Positions 59,093-64,000 of a DNA stretch of 64,000 nucleotides are shown here, in pieces. This stretch comes from an uncultured Bacteroides sp. (GTDB taxonomy: Bacteria; Bacteroidota; Bacteroidia; Bacteroidales; Bacteroidaceae): NCBI GenBank assembly GCA_947646015.1, contig CANSEY010000005.1:62001-126000 (forward strand), given 5' to 3'. Numbering within the stretch: the first letter of the stretch is position 1; every line of letters begins with the position of its first letter. The notes beneath the pieces were generated by a model that saw nothing but the letters and a program-made list of their open reading frames with translations, was not told the origin of the DNA and made no database searches. The position numbers and the translations under genes are program-made.

Positions 59093-60337
59093 ATGAAAGC
59101 AACAACTTATGCACCTTTTGCCAAACCGCTTTATGTCATGGTAAAGCCCGTGGGAGCCGTATGTAATCTCGCATGCGAATACTGCTATTATTTGGAAAAG
59201 GCGAACCTATACAAAGAAAACCCCAAACATGTAATGAGCGATGAACTACTGGAAAAGTTTATCGACGAGTATATCAGTTCTCAAACCATGCCTCAAGTGC
59301 TTTTTACCTGGCACGGTGGAGAAACGCTGATGCGTCCGCTTTCTTTTTATAAAAAGGCGATGGAACTGCAAAAGAAATACGCCCGCGGACGTACGATTGA
59401 CAATTGTATCCAGACGAATGGGACCTTACTCACAGACGAATGGTGCGAGTTCTTCCGTGAAAACAACTGGCTGGTAGGGGTTTCTATTGATGGCCCGCAA
59501 GAGTTTCATGACGAATACCGCAAGAACAAAATGGGCAAACCTTCTTTCGTCAAAGTGATGCAAGGGATTAATCTCCTGAAAAAACATGGAGTAGAATGGA
59601 ATGCTATGGCTGTTGTGAACGATTTCAATGCCGAATATCCATTAGACTTTTATAATTTCTTCAAAGAAATAGATTGCCATTATATCCAGTTCGCCCCGAT
59701 TGTTGAACGCATTGTTTCACATCAGGACGGTCGTCATCTTGCCTCTCTGGCAGAAGGTAAAGAAGGAGCATTGGCTGATTTCTCCATAAGTCCGGAACAA
59801 TGGGGTAACTTTCTCTGTACAATTTTTGATGAATGGGTAAAAGAAGATGTGGGCAAATTCTTCATACAGATATTCGATTCTACATTGGCTAACTGGATGG
59901 GTGAGCAACCGGGCGTATGTACAATGGCGAAGCATTGCGGACATGCCGGCGTTATGGAATTCAACGGAGACGTATACTCTTGTGACCACTTCGTATTCCC
60001 GGAATATAAATTGGGAAATATCTATAGCCAGACTTTGGTGGAAATGATGCATAGTGAACGACAGCATAGCTTCGGGACAATGAAATACCAATCACTCCCA
60101 ACACAATGCAAGGAGTGCGACTTTCTATTTGCCTGCAACGGAGAATGTCCAAAGAACCGCTTCAGTCGGACAGCGGACGGCGAACCCGGTCTGAACTATT
60201 TGTGCAAAGGATATTACCAATACTTTCAGCATGTAGCTCCCTATATGGATTTCATGAAAAAAGAATTAATGAATCAACAGGCTCCTGCCAACATCATGAA
60301 AGCACTAAAAGACGGAAGTTTAAAAATAGAATATTAA
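59093..60337 (+). CDS. chuR: Anaerobic sulfatase-maturating enzyme (anSME)
   Basis: A 414-residue radical SAM/SPASM enzyme that converts the active-site Cys or Ser of sulfatases to formylglycine. The radical SAM cluster is Cys24, Cys28 and Cys31 ([11 protein letters not shown]). The SPASM cysteines are in [20 protein letters not shown] and [19 protein letters not shown]. The sequence agrees closely, from memory, with the B. thetaiotaomicron enzyme ChuR (anSMEbt), required for growth on host sulfated glycans. It is cytoplasmic and monocistronic. The nearby genes encode no sulfatase, so it serves sulfatases elsewhere. Confidence 0.96.
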   Translation: MKATTYAPFAKPLYVMVKPVGAVCNLACEYCYYLEKANLYKENPKHVMSDELLEKFIDEYISSQTMPQVLFTWHGGETLMRPLSFYKKAMELQKKYARGRTIDNCIQTNGTLLTDEWCEFFRENNWLVGVSIDGPQEFHDEYRKNKMGKPSFVKVMQGINLLKKHGVEWNAMAVVNDFNAEYPLDFYNFFKEIDCHYIQFAPIVERIVSHQDGRHLASLAEGKEGALADFSISPEQWGNFLCTIFDEWVKEDVGKFFIQIFDSTLANWMGEQPGVCTMAKHCGHAGVMEFNGDVYSCDHFVFPEYKLGNIYSQTLVEMMHSERQHSFGTMKYQSLPTQCKECDFLFACNGECPKNRFSRTADGEPGLNYLCKGYYQYFQHVAPYMDFMKKELMNQQAPANIMKALKDGSLKIEY

Positions 60338-60368
60338 CATCATAATTTATAATTGTTATCATAAAGTA

Positions 60369-62528
60369 ATGAACAGACTAAGACTTTATTTATTAGCGCT
60401 GACAGCGCTGCTGGTATGTACCGTAAAAGCGGACGAAGGTATGTGGTTATTGCAACTAATGCAACAGCAACATTCCATAGATATGATGAAGAAGCAAGGA
60501 TTAAAACTGGAAGCCCAGGATTTATATAATCCCAATGGTGTCTCTTTGAAAGATGCAGTCGGTATATTCGGAGGAGGATGTACGGGAGAAATCATTTCAC
60601 CGGAAGGCTTGATCCTAACTAACCATCACTGCGGTTATTCTTCTATCCAGCAACACAGTAGTGTAGAACACGATTATCTGACAGATGGTTTTTGGGCTAC
60701 ATCCAGAGATCAGGAACTTCCTACTCCGGGATTAAAGTTCACCTTCATCGAACGTATCGAAGATATAACAGATGTTGTGAATGCTAAAATCGCTGCCAAA
60801 GAGATTACAGAATCTCAGTCATTCACCGGTGCTTTCCTTGAAGGACTGGCTAAAGAACTCTATGAGAAAAGTGACCTGAAAGATAAGAAAGGAATTGTAC
60901 CGCAAGCCCTTCCTTTCTACGCAGGAAACAAATTCTACCTGTTCTACAAGAAAATATATCCGGATGTACGTATGGTTGCCGCTCCTCCTTCTTCTGTAGG
61001 TAAATTCGGTGGCGAAACAGACAACTGGATGTGGCCCCGTCATACCGGTGACTTCTCCATGTTCCGTATCTATGCAGATGCCAACGGAGAGCCGGCTGAA
61101 TACAGCGCAAGCAATACTCCGCTGAAAACGAAGAAACATCTGTCAATCTCCATCAAAGGTTTAAAAGAAGGAGACTATGCAATGATCATGGGATTCCCCG
61201 GAAGAACCAGCCGTTATCTGACTGTGTCAGAAGTAAAAGAACGAATGGAATCAACCAATGAACCGCGTATCCGCATTCGTGGTGCACGCCTGGCTGTTTT
61301 GAAAGAAGTGATGAACGCCAGCGATAAAATCCGTATTCAGTATGCAAACAAATATGCAGGCTCCAGTAACTACTGGAAAAACTCTATCGGAATGAACAAA
61401 GCGATCATTGACAATGACGTATTGGACACTAAAGCAGAACAGGAAGCTAAATTTGCTGAATTTGCAAAGGCACAAAACAATACCGAATATGCCAATGTTG
61501 TGAAAAAGATCGATGATCTGGTAGCACAAACAGCCCCTCTCAATTATCAACTGACTTGCCTGACTGAAGTTTTCTTCGGAGCTATCGAATTTGGTAACTC
61601 AATGTTAACTAAAACACGGGAAGCTTTGGTTGATAAAAACGACTCTCTGATCAAAGTTCGTCTGGAAGGTCTGAAAGAAAACTTCAAAAGCATCCATAAC
61701 AAAGACTATGATCATGAAGTAGACCGCAAAGTAGCTAAAGTACTGCTTCCTCTCTATGCAGAAATGATTCCGGCAAACCAACGCCCTGCTATCTATAAAG
61801 TGATTGAACAGAAATATAAAGGAGACTACAATAAGTTCGTAGACGACATGTACGACAAGTCTATTTTTGCTAATCAGGCTAACTTTGATAAATTCCTCAA
61901 AAAGCCGACAGTAAAAGCTATTGATGAGGATCTGGCTTTGCAATATGCTCAATCCAAATACGATCAATACGGCAATCTCCTTGATCAGCTAAAAGAGCTG
62001 GACAAAGAACTTGCTCTGCTCCACAAAACTTACATCCGCGGTTTAGGCGAAATGAAATTGCCTGTTCCTTCATATCCGGACGCAAACTTTACCATTCGCC
62101 TGACCTATGGTAACGTAAAACCATATGATCCGAAAGATGGTGTACACTATAACTATTACACAACAACAAAAGGTATTCTTGAAAAAGAAAATCCGGAAGA
62201 CCGCGAATTTGTGGTACCGGCCAAGTTGAAAGAACTTATAGAAAAGAAAGACTACGGTCGTTATGCATTACCTAACGGTGATATGCCTGTCTGCTTCCTG
62301 TCAACCAATGACATTACCGGTGGTAACTCCGGTAGTCCGGTATTGAACGAAAACGGAGAATTGATCGGCTGTGCATTCGATGGTAACTGGGAATCTCTGA
62401 GTGGTGATATTAACTTTGATAACAACCTGCAACGCTGTATCAATCTTGATATCCGCTACGTCCTGTTTATCCTTGAGAAATTAGGAAACTGCGGCCATCT
62501 GATTAATGAAATGACTATCGTAGAATAA
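60369..62528 (+). CDS. S46-family dipeptidyl-peptidase, DPP7-like
   Basis: A 719-residue serine peptidase with a Sec signal peptide (VCTVKADEG). The catalytic triad is visible: His in LTNHHCGY near residue 86, Asp in [15 protein letters not shown] near 226, and Ser654 in TGGNSGSPV. The residue 18 positions after the Ser, which separates DPP7 (Gly) from DPP11 (Arg), is Gly in AFDGNWES; this favours hydrophobic P1 specificity. It acts in the periplasm, cutting dipeptides from oligopeptides. The next gene starts on the base after its stop codon, so the two are tightly coupled. Confidence 0.92.
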   Translation: MNRLRLYLLALTALLVCTVKADEGMWLLQLMQQQHSIDMMKKQGLKLEAQDLYNPNGVSLKDAVGIFGGGCTGEIISPEGLILTNHHCGYSSIQQHSSVEHDYLTDGFWATSRDQELPTPGLKFTFIERIEDITDVVNAKIAAKEITESQSFTGAFLEGLAKELYEKSDLKDKKGIVPQALPFYAGNKFYLFYKKIYPDVRMVAAPPSSVGKFGGETDNWMWPRHTGDFSMFRIYADANGEPAEYSASNTPLKTKKHLSISIKGLKEGDYAMIMGFPGRTSRYLTVSEVKERMESTNEPRIRIRGARLAVLKEVMNASDKIRIQYANKYAGSSNYWKNSIGMNKAIIDNDVLDTKAEQEAKFAEFAKAQNNTEYANVVKKIDDLVAQTAPLNYQLTCLTEVFFGAIEFGNSMLTKTREALVDKNDSLIKVRLEGLKENFKSIHNKDYDHEVDRKVAKVLLPLYAEMIPANQRPAIYKVIEQKYKGDYNKFVDDMYDKSIFANQANFDKFLKKPTVKAIDEDLALQYAQSKYDQYGNLLDQLKELDKELALLHKTYIRGLGEMKLPVPSYPDANFTIRLTYGNVKPYDPKDGVHYNYYTTTKGILEKENPEDREFVVPAKLKELIEKKDYGRYALPNGDMPVCFLSTNDITGGNSGSPVLNENGELIGCAFDGNWESLSGDINFDNNLQRCINLDIRYVLFILEKLGNCGHLINEMTIVE

Positions 62529-64000
62529 ATGAGAAAACAAATTATATTTGCTATTTTTTCACTGGCAACTCTTAGCATCCACGCCGATGAAGGTATGTGG
62601 ATGCTAACTGACCTGAAAGCACAAAATGCAGTTGCCATGCGGGAACTCGGTCTGGAGATTCCTGTTGAAGAGGTATACAATGCCAATGGCCTCTCTCTGA
62701 AAGATGCTGTTGTACACTTCGGTGGCGGATGTACCGGAGAAGTCATTTCTTCTGAAGGACTGGTACTCACCAATCATCATTGTGGTTACGGAGCTATCCA
62801 ACAACATAGTAACATAGAGCATGATTACCTGACAGAAGGATTCTGGGCCATGAATCGTGATGCAGAACTTCCCACACCGGGATTGACCGTCACTTTTATT
62901 GACCGTATCCTTGATGTAACCAGTTACATAACCGATCAGTTGAAGAAAGATGAAGATCCGAACGGTACTAATTATCTGTCGCCAAGCTACCTGAGCAAAG
63001 TAGCAGAACGCTTCGCCAAAGATGAAAATATAGAAGTCACTCCTGCAACCAAACTTGAACTTAAAGCTTTTTACGGAGGAAATAAATATTATATGTTTGT
63101 AAAGACCGTATACAGCGATATCCGCATGGTAGGTGCTCCTCCCTCTTCTATCGGTAAATTCGGAGCCGACACAGACAACTGGATGTGGCCCCGCCATACC
63201 GGAGATTTTTCCCTCTTCCGTATCTATGCTGATAAAAACGGGAAACCTGCCGCATATTCTAAAGACAATGTTCCTTTGCAGGTAAAAAAACATTTGAAAA
63301 TCAGCATTGCCGGAGTACAGGAAGGTGACTTCACCTTTGTTATGGGATTCCCGGGACGCAACTGGCGATATATGATTTCTGACGAAGTGGAAGAGCGTAT
63401 GCAGACTACCAACTTTATGCGTCAACATGTACGTGGGGCCCGTCAGAAAGTTCTGATGGAGCAGATGCTGAAAGATCCTGCCGTACGAATCCATTATGCA
63501 AGTAAGTATGCATCTTCAGCCAATTACTGGAAAAATGCAATTGGTATGAACGAAGGATTAGTACGTCTCAAAGTACTGGATACCAAGCGTAAGCAACAAG
63601 AAGAACTCTTGGCCCGTGGCCGCGAAAAAGGTGATGATTCTTATCAGAAGGCATTTGATGAAATACGTTCTATCGTTGCTCATCGACGGGATGCACTCTA
63701 TCACCAGCAAGCCCTTAACGAAGCACTTGTCACAGCACTTGACTTTATGCGCCTCCCTTCTACAACAGAAATGGTCACTGCCCTTAAGTCAAAAAACAAA
63801 GAACAAATAAAAACAGCTACCGAAAATCTGAAACAAGCCGGTGAAAAATACTTTGCCTCCATTCCCTTCCCGGAAGTAGAGCGAATGGTTGCCAAAACCA
63901 TGCTGCAAACTTATGCCAATTACATTCCGGAGGAACAACGAATCAATATTTTCGAGATCATAAACTCACGTTTCAAAGGAAATATAGATTCATTTGTAGA
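62529..64000 (+). CDS. Second S46-family dipeptidyl-peptidase (partial, runs off the window)
   Basis: An open frame from the ATG at 62529 through the window end with no stop (490 codons). A signal peptide (LATLSIHADEG) is followed by S46 blocks parallel to the upstream gene: [40 protein letters not shown] and VMGFPGRNWRYM. The catalytic His and Asp are present; the Ser and the specificity residue lie beyond the end. It begins directly after the first peptidase's stop (TAAATG), so it is a tandem duplicate in one operon, diverged enough to suggest a different P1 preference. Confidence 0.92.
   Translation, partial: MRKQIIFAIFSLATLSIHADEGMWMLTDLKAQNAVAMRELGLEIPVEEVYNANGLSLKDAVVHFGGGCTGEVISSEGLVLTNHHCGYGAIQQHSNIEHDYLTEGFWAMNRDAELPTPGLTVTFIDRILDVTSYITDQLKKDEDPNGTNYLSPSYLSKVAERFAKDENIEVTPATKLELKAFYGGNKYYMFVKTVYSDIRMVGAPPSSIGKFGADTDNWMWPRHTGDFSLFRIYADKNGKPAAYSKDNVPLQVKKHLKISIAGVQEGDFTFVMGFPGRNWRYMISDEVEERMQTTNFMRQHVRGARQKVLMEQMLKDPAVRIHYASKYASSANYWKNAIGMNEGLVRLKVLDTKRKQQEELLARGREKGDDSYQKAFDEIRSIVAHRRDALYHQQALNEALVTALDFMRLPSTTEMVTALKSKNKEQIKTATENLKQAGEKYFASIPFPEVERMVAKTMLQTYANYIPEEQRINIFEIINSRFKGNIDSFV

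Noticed and set aside
62604..63494. A 296-codon minus-strand ORF at the window end
   Set aside because: It is antisense to the second S46 peptidase, whose own frame is open to the window end and has clear family motifs.

Overview
The window is a gene-dense, roughly 43% GC Bacteroides chromosome segment. The evidence is several SusC/SusD pairs, a hybrid two-component regulator (HTCS), repeated Bacteroides-type -7 elements (TAnnTTTG), FAS1 and DUF3244 lipoproteins, tandem S46 dipeptidyl-peptidases and an anaerobic sulfatase-maturating enzyme. The anSME and the flanking gene order look very close to Bacteroides thetaiotaomicron or a near relative; this rests on recall, not on a search. No rRNA, tRNA, CRISPR array, transposase or prophage gene was seen.

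Left part (1-30000): one large polysaccharide utilization locus (PUL). An 11-gene minus-strand operon runs from 18249 down to 26 and encodes two SusC transporters, two SusD lipoproteins, two FAS1 lipoproteins and four large surface-type lipoproteins or accessory proteins. Two of the latter are enzyme folds whose catalytic motifs are lost: an M60-like peptidase and an alkaline-phosphatase-superfamily protein. Next comes the HTCS (18525-22577), then a plus-strand operon of a multidomain binding protein and two GH43-type proteins, and a lone minus-strand (alpha/alpha)6-type glycosidase. The GH43 pair resembles the galactan-active subfamilies, so arabinogalactan-like type II galactan is the likeliest substrate (inference). 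The three enzyme and transport units share a 21-bp operator-like element placed exactly 19 bp upstream of their -7 elements. I read this as the HTCS regulon signature.

Middle (30000-41200): mostly plus-strand housekeeping and orphan genes. They are a small conserved protein with an acyltransferase, an omega-amidase-type nitrilase behind a heptanucleotide inverted repeat, a NagB-like/PIG-L fusion whose NagB active site is degenerate, an Amidase_3/golvesin protein often labelled xanthan lyase, a TusA-like orphan without the usual cysteine, and YgiQ. The 441-bp gap after ygiQ holds a candidate small RNA and a four-unit 22-bp phased dyad array.

Right part (41279-64000): mfd; a divergent promoter region with a second, unrelated 22-bp phased array (GTTTCA-N5-TGAAAC); a glycosyltransferase-pyrC-MetH reactivation domain cluster; an ECF sigma factor with a membrane partner and a membrane phosphoesterase; sbcDC; a PlsC-type acyltransferase; a DUF3244 and TPR/HTH regulator cluster; anSME (chuR); and two tandem S46 peptidases, the second cut by the window end. 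The most novel-looking signals are the fixed-spacing PUL operators, the two 22-bp phased dyad arrays, the candidate small RNA and the cluster of pseudo-enzymes.
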